From assembly GCA_034620365.1 (NCBI GenBank), contig JAQGEQ010000084.1:1-64000 (forward strand): DNA of 64,000 nt, given 5' to 3'. Source of the stretch: Pegea sp. RAD2-039 (lineage: Eukaryota; Chordata; Thaliacea; Salpida; Salpidae). Below the pieces are notes generated by a model. That model made no database searches. It worked only from the letters and a program-made list of their open reading frames with translations, and was not told where the DNA came from. Positions 1-11,300 of this stretch are shown piece after piece (the stretch's first letter is position 1; each line of letters starts with the position of its first letter). Both the position numbers and the translations under genes were made by a program.

Positions 1-83
1 ATATCACTTGGTCGACTAAAGCATTTTTTATACGCTTTCAAAGCTACCAAATAACTTTGTCGCGTTTTATTTTATGTTTGATT

Positions 84-135
84 GAAAAAATTAGGAGATT
101 ACTCCTGATAGACACTTACTTTATTCAAATAGAAT
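84..135 (-). ncRNA. SL RNA gene, unit 1 (AAA-type leader)
   Basis: Leader exon 135 to 120 reads ATTCTATTTGAATAAA; the donor GTAAGTGTC begins at 119. The hairpin AGGAG/CTCCT lies at 93-106 and the Sm-like AATTTTTTC at 84-92. The last exon base is A rather than the canonical G. The true 3' end is unknown and is placed here at the end of the U run. The mature transcript could be a few bases shorter or longer. Confidence 0.75.
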
Positions 136-281
136 AAATTTAAAGGGCTTAGCTACGTTGATATAAACATTAATAATTCTTCAAGCAAAACTTTGGCCAT
201 ATCACTTGGTCGACTAAAGCATTTTTTATACGCTTTCAAAGCTACCAAATAACTTTGTCGCGTTTAATTTTATGTTTGAAT

Positions 282-333
282 GAGAAAAATAGGAGATTAC
301 TCCTGATAGACACTTACCTTATTCAAATAGAAT
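282..333 (-). ncRNA. SL RNA gene, unit 2 (canonical AAG leader)
   Basis: Leader exon 333 to 318 reads ATTCTATTTGAATAAG, identical to the remembered Ciona leader, and is followed by GTAAGTGTC. The hairpin is intact. The Sm-like stretch is altered (TATTTTTCTC instead of AATTTTTTC), which could weaken Sm binding. Confidence 0.8.
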
Positions 334-479
334 AAATTTAAAGGTCTTAGCTACGTTCATATAAACATTAATAACTCTTCAAGCAAAACTTTGGCCATAT
401 CACTTGGTCGACCAAAGCATTTTTTATACGCTTTCAAAGCTACCAAATAACTTTGTCGCGTTTTATTTTATGTTTGATT

Positions 480-531
480 GAAAAAATTAGGAGATTACTC
501 CTGATAGACACTTACTTTATTCAAGTAGAAT
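480..531 (-). ncRNA. SL RNA gene, unit 3 (AAA-type, internal substitution)
   Basis: Leader exon 531 to 516 reads ATTCTACTTGAATAAA, with a C replacing T at position 7 as well as the terminal A. The donor GTAAGTGTC, hairpin and AATTTTTTC site are intact. It is the only unit with a change inside the leader body. Confidence 0.7.
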
Positions 532-677
532 AAATTTAAAGGGCTTAGCTACGTTCATATAAACATTAATAACTCTTCAAGCAAAACTTTGGCCATATCA
601 CTTGGTCGACTAAAGCATTTTTTTTACGCTTTCAAAGCTACCAAATAACTTTGTCGCGTTTTATTTTATGTTTGATT

Positions 678-729
678 GAAAAAATTAGGAGATTACTCCT
701 GATAGACACTTACCTTATTCAAATAGAAT
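678..729 (-). ncRNA. SL RNA gene, unit 4 (canonical AAG leader)
   Basis: Leader exon 729 to 714 is ATTCTATTTGAATAAG, with perfect donor, hairpin and AATTTTTTC Sm-like site. By sequence this is one of the best candidates for an active gene. Confidence 0.82.
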
Positions 730-875
730 AAATTTAAAGGTCTTAGCTACGTTCATATAAACATTAATAACTCTTCAAGCAAAACTTTGGCCATATCACT
801 TGGTCGACCAAAGCATTTTTTATACGCTTTCAAAGCTACCAAATAACTTTGTCGCGTTTTATTTTATGTTTGATT

Positions 876-927
876 GAAAAAATTAGGAGATTACTCCTGA
901 TAGACACTTACTTTATTCAAATAGAAT
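876..927 (-). ncRNA. SL RNA gene, unit 5 (AAA-type leader)
   Basis: Leader exon 927 to 912 reads ATTCTATTTGAATAAA, with intact donor, hairpin and Sm-like site. It has the upstream variant shared by AAA-type units (AAGCCC instead of AAGACC before TTTAAATTT). Confidence 0.75.
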
Positions 928-1073
928 AAATTTAAAGGGCTTAGCTACGTTGATATAAACATTAATAACTCTTCAAGCAAAACTTTGGCCATATCACTTG
1001 GTCGACCAAAGCATTTTTTATACGCTTTCAAAGCTACCAAATAACTTTGTCGCGTTTTATTTTAAGTTTGATT

Positions 1074-1125
1074 GAAAAAATTAGGAGATTACTCCTGATA
1101 GACACTTACTTTATTCAAATAGAAT
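1074..1125 (-). ncRNA. SL RNA gene, unit 6 (AAA-type leader)
   Basis: Leader exon 1125 to 1110 reads ATTCTATTTGAATAAA, with intact donor, hairpin and Sm-like site. It is almost identical to units 1 and 5. Confidence 0.75.
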
Positions 1126-1271
1126 AAATTTAAAGGGCTTAGCTACGTTGATATAAACATTAATAATTCTTCAAGCAAAACTTTGGCCATATCACTTGGT
1201 CGACCAAAGCATTTTTTATACGCTTTCAAAGCTACCAAATAACTTTGTCGCGTTTAAATTTAAGTTTGATT

Positions 1272-1323
1272 GAAAAAAATAGGAGATTACTCCTGATAGA
1301 CACTTACCTTATTCAAATAGAAT
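1272..1323 (-). ncRNA. SL RNA gene, unit 7 (canonical AAG leader)
   Basis: Leader exon 1323 to 1308 is ATTCTATTTGAATAAG with donor GTAAGTGTC. The hairpin is intact. The U run is one base longer (TATTTTTTTC). Confidence 0.8.
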
Positions 1324-1469
1324 AAATTTAAAGGTCTTAGCTACGTTCATATAAACATTAATAACTCTTCAAGCAAAACTTTGGTCATAGCACTTGGTCG
1401 ACTAGAGCATTTTTTATACGCTTTCAAAGCTACCAAATAACTTTGTCGCGTTTAATTTTATGTTTGAAT

Positions 1470-1521
1470 GAGAAAAATAGGAGATTACTCCTGATAGACA
1501 CTTACCTTATTCAAATAGAAT
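1470..1521 (-). ncRNA. SL RNA gene, unit 8 (canonical AAG leader)
   Basis: Leader exon 1521 to 1506 is ATTCTATTTGAATAAG, with donor and hairpin intact. The Sm-like region is the altered TATTTTTCTC type also seen in unit 2. To its right only a truncated unit remains (1585-1697), which lacks a leader exon. Confidence 0.78.
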
Positions 1522-1697
1522 AAATTTAAAGGTCTTAGCTACGTTCATATAAACATTAATAACTCTTCAAGCAAAACTTTGGCCATATCACTTGGTCGAC
1601 CAAAGAGTTTTTTATACGCTTTCAAAGCTACCAAATAACTTTGTCGCGTTTAATTTTATGTTTGAATGAAAAAAATAGGAGATTACTTCTGATGGAC

Positions 1698-2463
1698 TTT
1701 ACAATAATTTTATGAGTCATAGAAGCTGACAAACTTGTTAATAATATTAGGGTAGTTAGGTACAATATTAAAATTTTTGTCTTTAAAAGTGGTCTTTTAT
1801 TGTCTTTTTTGCCATCTAAAGAAATATTCATTTATAATCTTGAAACGCTTCTGATAAATATTTTTTATATTTCATTTTGGCTTTTCATTTGTAATTAATT
1901 TTCAACTTTAGTGACGAAACCTTCAATCTGCTGATTTGGTTACTAATAGATGTTATAAAAAGTTTTTCAAATTTCCCTCTCTTGTTTACTTCTATAAATT
2001 TTTGAATTTTTTTAAGTTTACGGAAAGTTTTACGAATTTTTGTCATTCTAAAATGCCCGGAGTAAAGTAGAAAAAAATTCGATTTTGTGGTCCCTATATC
2101 TTTTGTCTTTTGGTTTGGATAAATTTCTTTCAATAATATTCAAGAAAAACTTGGATTTAAAATTTTATTCAAACAATTCCTAATTAAAAGAGAGATTTGA
2201 AGAATTTTTTTGTCGACTTATCATGTTTGAAATTGAAGAATTCACGATGAGAACATAAAAAGAAATTAAATAGAAATTGTCACAAGATTTAGAAACAGTA
2301 AAAAACATAAAAGTGAAAAAATTATTGAAGAATTTGTAGAGATCGATTTAATTGCATGAAAATTAGATTGAAGTGATGCAGGAGCTTCTTGAAGTATGAT
2401 TAGGTGAAAAGCGATCTACAAATAGCTGATTAGTTGATGGCAAGTTTCAAAAGAGACATAATC
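1698..2463. other. intergenic, nothing recognised
   Basis: AT-rich sequence between the SL array and the 3' end of GALE. Short open frames here have no recognisable domain, no splice context and AT-driven composition. I see no gene. Confidence 0.5.
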
Positions 2464-4536
<2,073 letters not shown>

Positions 4537-4737
4537 ATTTACAACTACAAACAGATTCACAGTTTAATCAAAGAACAAAAACTACTTTTTGTGTATAAGA
4601 ACACAAATATATTTATAAGCATAAATTAAACTTGTTATAAAATATAATACATACAAAATCAAATTGATTTGCTGAATAGATTTCTATAAATCAAAAACCA
4701 CAGACATATAACTAAATATGAAAGCAACAAAAGAGGT

Positions 4738-5985
4738 TTAATATATCCCTATATTATCACTCTTATCAACTTCAAGATTGGTTAGATTCTGAGCCAAGTC
4801 TAATGTTTTATCTCTAAAATGAGCTTGTCTTAAGACATGCTCAATTACACCAATTCGAACATCTATTTGAGTTGATTCAACTTTAAGACGATTTAAAGTT
4901 TGTTTAATCTTTACAAGAGGTGCTCCATCAGTCATGCTACTTCCTTTTTCTTCCATTTCCATCTTGACTTTTTCCAACTCTTCAGTTAAGTCAGCTAAAG
5001 TTCTAGATCTATCAGAAACACCAGTACTTCCTTGCTTATACTTTTCTTTTGCTTGTGACAGTCGTTCTTGTACACCTCTATACTCTTGAACTAAACTCTC
5101 TAATTGGTTGTTGATATATTTTTCACGACTGCCGATCTTTTCAAGGGTCTTTTGGATATCATTTTGTATCTTATCGAGTTGACTTCTTGCCTCAACAAAT
5201 GATGTTTCAATTCTATGCTTATGTTGTTGCATCTGTTCAACATGAGTTCTCCAATCTTTATTATCAGTTCTAACTGTTACTTTTAGAGATGGAGTCACTC
5301 GTTCAACCTCCAGTTTCCACTCATCATAACTCGTCTTTGAAGACATAATTTCACTTTTTTTAGCAGTTTCTAAATCAACTGGAGGTGCCGTCGCAGCTAA
5401 ATCAAGAAATGCATCAGCCTCATCATCTGAGTCAATAGCTGTTGCAAATTCATCTTCTATCTTATCTAGTTTCAACTCAGCTTCATCTTCTTGGTAAATA
5501 GTCTCTTCATCATCTTTATTATCTTCTTCCAAATAATTTGGTTTACTCCATGAAAACTGAGTATTTTCTAAAGCATTATCTGCTAATTTATTTAAAATCA
5601 TACAAACATATTCACCACTGCCTGTTTTTAATTTAGATGGAGGAAAATCTGTGTTGATACCAAACCGTCGGACTTCATCTAAAATATTTGAAATAGTGGC
5701 ATTTGGGTCATCATATTCTTGTGGTTCATCAAAACTACGGCCAGCTAGATTAATTAACCAAGCACATAAAGCAGTAAATGAGGAAAATTGTTCTCCTGTA
5801 TTTGTAGAAAGAGCAAAATAATGTCTTGAGATTGGTCTTATTTGTTTGGCTTTGATAAAACTCTCCTCAAAATTTAATAATTTAAGTTTATCAATTAAAT
5901 CTGACATAGTTTCAAATAACCGGTAAGCTGCTCCCGGCCCAGCATCATCTTCATCAGCCATTGCTCGTCTATTTCCTTCTCCCAT
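4738..5985 (-). CDS. IFT57: intraflagellar transport protein 57 (HIPPI)
   Basis: Component of the IFT-B complex that carries cargo along cilia. It is a single uninterrupted exon of 415 residues (human 429). Seen: the conserved N-terminal region with RHYFAL, the AAWLIN-like AWLINLAGR, the QEYDDPNATISNIL block and FPPSKLK, an acidic middle (about 150-190), then the C-terminal coiled coil with TDNKDWR and the highly conserved EEKGSSMTDGAPLVKIKQ segment. The upstream end is variable in the family; I take the first ATG of MGEGNRR. It is divergent from the UFD1 copy at 6986 and upstream of GALE, perhaps in one transcription unit. Confidence 0.96.
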   Translation of the reverse strand: MGEGNRRAMADEDDAGPGAAYRLFETMSDLIDKLKLLNFEESFIKAKQIRPISRHYFALSTNTGEQFSSFTALCAWLINLAGRSFDEPQEYDDPNATISNILDEVRRFGINTDFPPSKLKTGSGEYVCMILNKLADNALENTQFSWSKPNYLEEDNKDDEETIYQEDEAELKLDKIEDEFATAIDSDDEADAFLDLAATAPPVDLETAKKSEIMSSKTSYDEWKLEVERVTPSLKVTVRTDNKDWRTHVEQMQQHKHRIETSFVEARSQLDKIQNDIQKTLEKIGSREKYINNQLESLVQEYRGVQERLSQAKEKYKQGSTGVSDRSRTLADLTEELEKVKMEMEEKGSSMTDGAPLVKIKQTLNRLKVESTQIDVRIGVIEHVLRQAHFRDKTLDLAQNLTNLEVDKSDNIGIY

Positions 5986-6985
5986 TAGAGTTTAAAATAG
6001 TAAAAATAATTTTTGTAATTAAAAGATATAAACTTTTTAATAATAATAAAAGTAAATTTTTAGATATCTGCTGAAACTGTAATAATAACAAGCTTCAACA
6101 TGTTTTCTCGTAACTATTTAGAAAAAATTGTTTGCCGTGTTTCCAAACTGTTTTTTATAAATTTTACTAAGAGCTCTTAAATATAGTTTTACGTAAAAGA
6201 TTTTGCTTATATAAATGATATTTTGTTTTAACTCTAATAATGTAGAATAATTATAAATATTAAAAAACATTTATAAAAAGGTATTAGGTTAACTAGAGCC
6301 ACAATTATGGTGATACCCGATCTTTTCGTTCTGTTACAAGTATGCTTTATCTTTCTAGTTATTTATAAATTAAATTTTTCATGTATTCAAACATCATTTT
6401 CTCACATATACATTATAACCGTTCTTTCAATGAAAATAATTTTTAAGTATTTAAGAAAGATTAACATAATGCAAAACGATTAACTATTTTATCAAGTTTA
6501 AGCTCTAAACAGTTTAAATACTTTCTAGCCAAAAAGTTGAAATTATTATTTAATTTCTTATTTATAAAGAGTTGCATAATACTTTAAAGCAAAAAGCCAT
6601 TTTGTATGTTTTCGTATTTTTAAATAACCAAATACAATTGTTTACTTTTATTGTTTGGTTCCTAATTTTTTAAATCTTCAAATTTTAGTGTTTATTTCAA
6701 AACAAATTAATTTTACTTGAAATGATTTCAAAAAAATTGTCGCTTTCAAAGTGAGTCATTTTCAAAAATTAAAAAAAGTCATTTCACGATCTGAAACTTT
6801 GTTTTAAACTGAATAAAATTTTAAGATCTTTTAACTAAAAATGTTTTTAATAATCAAAAAACTTTCGATAAGTTATTATTTAATTACATTACTTGTTAAA
6901 TATCTTACAACTAAAAACTAATTTCAGTGAAATTTTATCAATTTTAAATAAAAAAATAATTTTTTAGACTAATAAACTGCTAAAA
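5986..6985. other. divergent intergenic region IFT57 / UFD1
   Basis: One kilobase of AT-rich sequence between divergent genes, so it should hold both promoters. No TATA or other element stands out from the background. At 6963-6968 TTTTTTAG lies shortly before the UFD1 start and could be a trans-splice acceptor. Confidence 0.4.
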
Positions 6986-7864
6986 ATGTCAACATTTGGT
7001 TTCCAAATTTTTGATGAAAGTGCAAGCGAATTTTCTAACTTTTATAGATGCTTTTCACAAAGCTTTGGAGCTTTGTCTGCAGATAAGCAAGCAGATTTGG
7101 GTAAGGGGGGTAAAATTTTGATGCCGTCATCAGCGTTGGAGAAATTAACAAGTTTGAAAGTTGAGTATCCAATGGTATTTAAACTAACAAACTCAAGTAG
7201 AAACCGTTCTACTCATTGTGGTGTATTAGAATTTACTTCTGATGAAGGTCAGATTATTACCCCGTACTGGATGATGCAGAACTTGCTATTAAATGAAGGT
7301 GATGAGATAAAATTGGAATACTGTAAGTTACCAACTGGTGAATATGTCAAATTTCAACCACAAAGCGCCGAGTTTTTAGATATAAGTGACCCAAAGACAG
7401 TTTTAGAAAGTGCTTTTCGCACATTTGCTTGTTTAACTAAAGGTGATTCAGTTACAATTCATTATAATGAAAAATGTTATGAGTTGATTATTAAAGAATT
7501 AAAACCGGCTGATGCTGTTGTGATTATTGAATGCGATCTTAGTTTTGAGTTTGAAAACCCGGCTGGTATAACTAATTATTGTAACCAGCAACCTCAAACT
7601 TCAAACACTCGACGAAAAAAGGAGCTTGAACAATACCTGAAAGAAAATGGAGCTTTTTCAGCGTTTAGTGGACAAGGTGTTAGATTAGACGGTAGAAGGC
7701 CTAGTATAAAAAGAAAAAGTGAAATTGAAAAAGAAGGAAATTTCTCGCAGAAAGGAGTTCCAAACTTGAGTTGGAGATTTGGACAATTAACTTTTTTAAG
7801 AGAAAATTTGATTCAAAAATCTGATGAGGCTTCAAACAGACCTTTAAAACAGAAAAAAGTTTAA
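6986..7864 (+). CDS. UFD1-like ubiquitin fusion degradation protein, divergent paralogue
   Basis: UFD1 binds NPL4 and the p97/VCP ATPase and delivers ubiquitinated proteins for extraction and degradation. This intronless copy has 292 residues. Seen: the whole N-terminal double-psi barrel with GGKILMPSSAL (41-51), THCGVLEF, YWMMQNLLLNEGD (94-106), KFQPQS, and one p97-binding SHP-like motif FSAFSGQG (224-231). It ends soon after the LTFLRE segment and lacks the second, C-terminal SHP motif found in the paralogue at 13165-14097. Substitutions such as PSSAL for PPSAL show it is the faster-evolving copy. The frame is fully open, so I do not call it a pseudogene. Confidence 0.9.
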   Translation: MSTFGFQIFDESASEFSNFYRCFSQSFGALSADKQADLGKGGKILMPSSALEKLTSLKVEYPMVFKLTNSSRNRSTHCGVLEFTSDEGQIITPYWMMQNLLLNEGDEIKLEYCKLPTGEYVKFQPQSAEFLDISDPKTVLESAFRTFACLTKGDSVTIHYNEKCYELIIKELKPADAVVIIECDLSFEFENPAGITNYCNQQPQTSNTRRKKELEQYLKENGAFSAFSGQGVRLDGRRPSIKRKSEIEKEGNFSQKGVPNLSWRFGQLTFLRENLIQKSDEASNRPLKQKKV

Positions 7865-8312
7865 GCAGAAAAAATATAAAATAAATATATTGTGTCATCA
7901 TTAAATAAGATTACAGCAAGTCATTGAATAAAGAAATTTGTGGCAAATTTACAATGAGATTTGAATGTGTCGTAATTTTTGTAATAAAGTCAGTGCATTA
8001 GTAAAAAAACAACAAATTTAGTTGATCGTAAATTGTTGTTGACTAATTTCATTCATAAACAAGATTAGATAAAAATAACATTTGATAGAAAGTAAAAATT
8101 GTGAAGATTAATTTCAGATCTAAACACTTTTGTAAAAGTAACAGACTGTTTGTACTTGCACAATAAAAACCCCAACAACAAGCTGACTCAGCATCACGAG
8201 TTTTACAAAAGTAACAAACTGGTTTTCAGTTCTTTATTTTAACATCAAACATCATAAAAGAATTTTTTGACAAGATTAAAACTGAATTGCCTAAAAATGA
8301 AACAAACAATTT

Positions 8313-11300
8313 TCATTTTGAATAAAAAGATTTCATAAACTCAAAGCTCGACTCTTTCAATTTTCGCATATTTTTTCCAATCTCAAACACAACTTCTTCA
8401 TCTGGAGGAACAGCATCCACAATCATGTCTTCCTCTTCTTCTTCTAGCTCACTACAATGAAGAGATTAAGAAAGCGAGTTGGAGGAGGATCACTCACCTT
8501 TCTCCATCGTTTAGTTCGGAGACTTGATCCATCAATAACGAGGTGATAAATTTATCAGCTAAAGTCTTTACAGGAGGAAGAACATGTGAGGGACATTCTA
8601 GGATCGCTCGGACGGTTTCCTGGGAAGATCAGATCTTTAATTGAAAAAATTTCAGATTCAGACTGAAACAAACTTCAACAGTTCGACGGCGTGGGATTTT
8701 ACTGAGAGTAAAATCTTCATCAATAGATTTAGGAGGGTTTAGAAGAAGAGATATAGGAGTCTTCAACTCATCAACACTCATTGCGATTTTTACAACTGAT
8801 TTACTCTCATTGAAGCATTGTGCTTGATGTCGAGTACAAATTTTATGAACAATCTGTAGATGATCAGATCTTAACAAGAGGTTGATCACGTGACTGCCTC
8901 ACCATGTCATCAGAAACGATATAGAGTTGAGATCTCTTCATCCAATCGACTTCTTTGTTGACTTCAGGATAAAAAGAAGCAGAAGCGACGCTGAAGTCCA
9001 TTTGTTGTTCAAATAAAGAAGCACAATTATCAGGTTTGAATATTTTCACTGAAAATTGTAAATATTTGTAAGTTTCTCGTAGTAATGATGGCATCATAAG
9101 AATTGTGACGTTAACTGCACTTCACTTCCGGTACAAAGCCAACTTATTAATTAATAATTTGATTTATTTCAGAGATAGAGCAGTATGAAGTTGAGAGGAG
9201 ATAGATGGGTTTGCTTTCTGGTTTTTCTTGTTGAAGTCGTAATGACAAAAGACTTTAAGGAATTTATGACTGACGAGGTTTTGTGATCAATTTTTATTTG
9301 TTTTTTTTTTCAGTTTGTTTTTCGCTACAGGCGCAGTGGTTGCCATGGCAAGAATGTGTCGATCATGATAAATGCTACAGAAAAAGAATGAACAAGTGTA
9401 GCAACAGCAGTAAACCTTTAAACGAGTCATGTGGCTGGCAATACAACTCAATTTATCAACAAGTTGTGATTGGCTGCCACTCATGCCCTAGTGGTGGTTG
9501 GGTGAGTTAATGATCAACCGTTTCAAGATGGTCCTGAAGTTGTTGTTGAAGGTTGAAGAGAGAGGATGGTCTTTATGTGAATCAAAAGACTGCAAGTCAA
9601 CTTCCAAGATGCGTTCGTTTGTTTGTAAGGATTACCGGAGCTGTTATTTGGAAGAAACTGGGTTTTGCGTCCAGTATAAAACCTGTAATGGGACATATGA
9701 GGATTGGACGATGATTAAAAACTGCTCAAGTTGTCATGGAGACGACTCTCAAGTTTGTGAAGGACTCTGTGGGTTGATTTTTGAAGGCGTTTTTTACAGA
9801 TTTTTCAAAGGAAATGTGTTTATGATGGACAAGTAAGTAGCCTGTGTGGAGAAAATGATATTTCTGAACATTTGAAGCTGACAAAATCAGTAATTTGCAA
9901 ACCAAATGATTGTAAAGGTAAGTGGAAAGAAATTCAATGTCTAAAATTTGTTGAAAGAAAACTGTTTGAAAAAGTTGAAGCTGTATGGGATGTTTGGGAA
10001 GATTGTAGATGTGAAGATGGGATGTTGAAGCCTCTAAAGACACGCAGATGTCTTTCTAATTGTAAGAAGAAAGTGATGGAGAAAGCAGAGTGCGAAGGAA
10101 GCTGTGGATCGACCAGGACATCAAGATTAACAACCACTGAAAGAGCAAATGATGAAGAGGCAGTAGCAAGTGAACAAACAACTGAACAGACACGCGGACA
10201 GACAAGCGGAAAAACAAACGCAGAAACAACAGAAACTAAACCAAATGAAAGTAGAAAACAAAGAAATGATGACGACAACATCAACCAAATGTTATGTCCT
10301 AAAAATAAATGTGTAATGACAGCGATAATAGCTGCCATCATCACGGCTATAACTGAAACATTCACTTGTTGCTTGTTGCTCGCTTTTTACAAGAGACAGA
10401 AGAAGAAGAAGAAGAAAGGTGAATTAGAAATGAATTATTTAGCGAGGAATCATGAAGCAAGTGTTAGTTGAAAATCTGTTTCTGTTTTTTTTATACTTTT
10501 TTATTTTTCTGATTTTTATTTATTGACGTTTAATAAAAAACAATTTGAAAAACTTACTTCTATTCTTTTGATCAAAAATCGCCATATTATCTGAGATATC
10601 ATCACACAAGAGTAGCTTCGGCGGTGATATCAGCTCCATGCTCCACATCATATGTCCAGTGATGACATCCCAACAGTGGTAGGAAGATGTGGTACAAGTG
10701 ACCAGGTACCGGTCACATTTACTCCGTCCAAACTTCAAATCTCTACAAAAGAAATTTTTACCGAAAATCGATTGAAATTCAAGCAACTCACAAAACTGAT
10801 GAAGAGTGAAAAAGAATTCTTGAAGTTTGATGATCAAATGTTGCTGAGTCTCTCAAACAAACTTCTTCTTTAAAAGCTAACCCAACAAGGGAACCATCTT
10901 GTGAAAAATGGACGGCAGCACAGGGGTACTTTTTGTGAGAGATCGCCCCAATACAAGACCATCCTGACAATCAAAAGATTCAGAAGATTTTAGAGATGAT
11001 GAAAGATACCTTCGGAGTTTGTCCAGACTTTTGCTAGCCCGTCTTCAGATGCAGTTATACATAAATCTTCAAATGGATGAAAGCAGATTGAGAGTATGTC
11101 TTGGTTGTTGTGAGGAGAAGATATCAAAGTGTCAAGATTCCATCTTCAAAAGAAGATTTTTAAGTGATTCTGAGATGAGATTCCAATTTTGGATTCTTAC
11201 TGTTTAGAAGTTTCTTCAAAAAACCAAAACTTCAGTTTCTGATTCCTTTTTTTAATTGGATTAAATTCGATGGTTGCCATGAAAACTTCTACGGAAAAAT

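Larger units (their letters stand above)
1..1697 (-). repeat. 198-bp tandem repeat: spliced-leader RNA gene array
   Basis: The same unit recurs with an exact 198-base period: the landmark ATATCACTTGG begins at 1, 199, 397, 595, 793, 991, 1189, 1387 (slightly changed) and 1585. Units are nearly identical, with a few linked substitutions. Read on the minus strand, each complete unit carries a 16-base leader exon followed by GTAAGTGTC, an AGGAG-TAAT-CTCCT hairpin, a U-rich Sm-like site and a second possible hairpin (CAAAG...CTTTG). The first unit touches the window edge, so the array may continue left. The ninth unit loses homology at about 1694, just before its leader exon. I infer an SL RNA gene cluster; the period and motifs are seen directly, the function rests on the match to the remembered Ciona leader. 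Confidence 0.88.

Noticed and set aside
1..1697. Array as a CRISPR, centromeric satellite or rDNA-type repeat
   Set aside because: No short repeat/unique spacer pattern and no rRNA sequence; the leader-plus-donor and Sm-like site in each unit fit an SL RNA gene much better than an anonymous satellite.
1628..2133. Open frames on the minus strand at and beside the array edge
   Set aside because: One overlaps the SL repeat and neither has a family motif, splice support or coding-like composition.
6986..7864. UFD1-like copy as a processed pseudogene
   Set aside because: The frame is fully open over 292 codons with conserved domain residues and no poly(A) remnant; absence of introns is shared by the conserved copy.
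8313..9097. A separate small gene downstream of WDR75
   Set aside because: Its first exon joins in phase to WDR75 exon 13 (AGA A|TG AAA), and the SHVLPPVKTLADKF region fits the WDR75 C terminus, so it is one gene.
9934..10365. 143-codon minus-strand frame with hydrophobic stretches
   Set aside because: It is the antisense shadow of the Cys-rich gene exon; hydrophobicity comes from the reverse of its charged codons.
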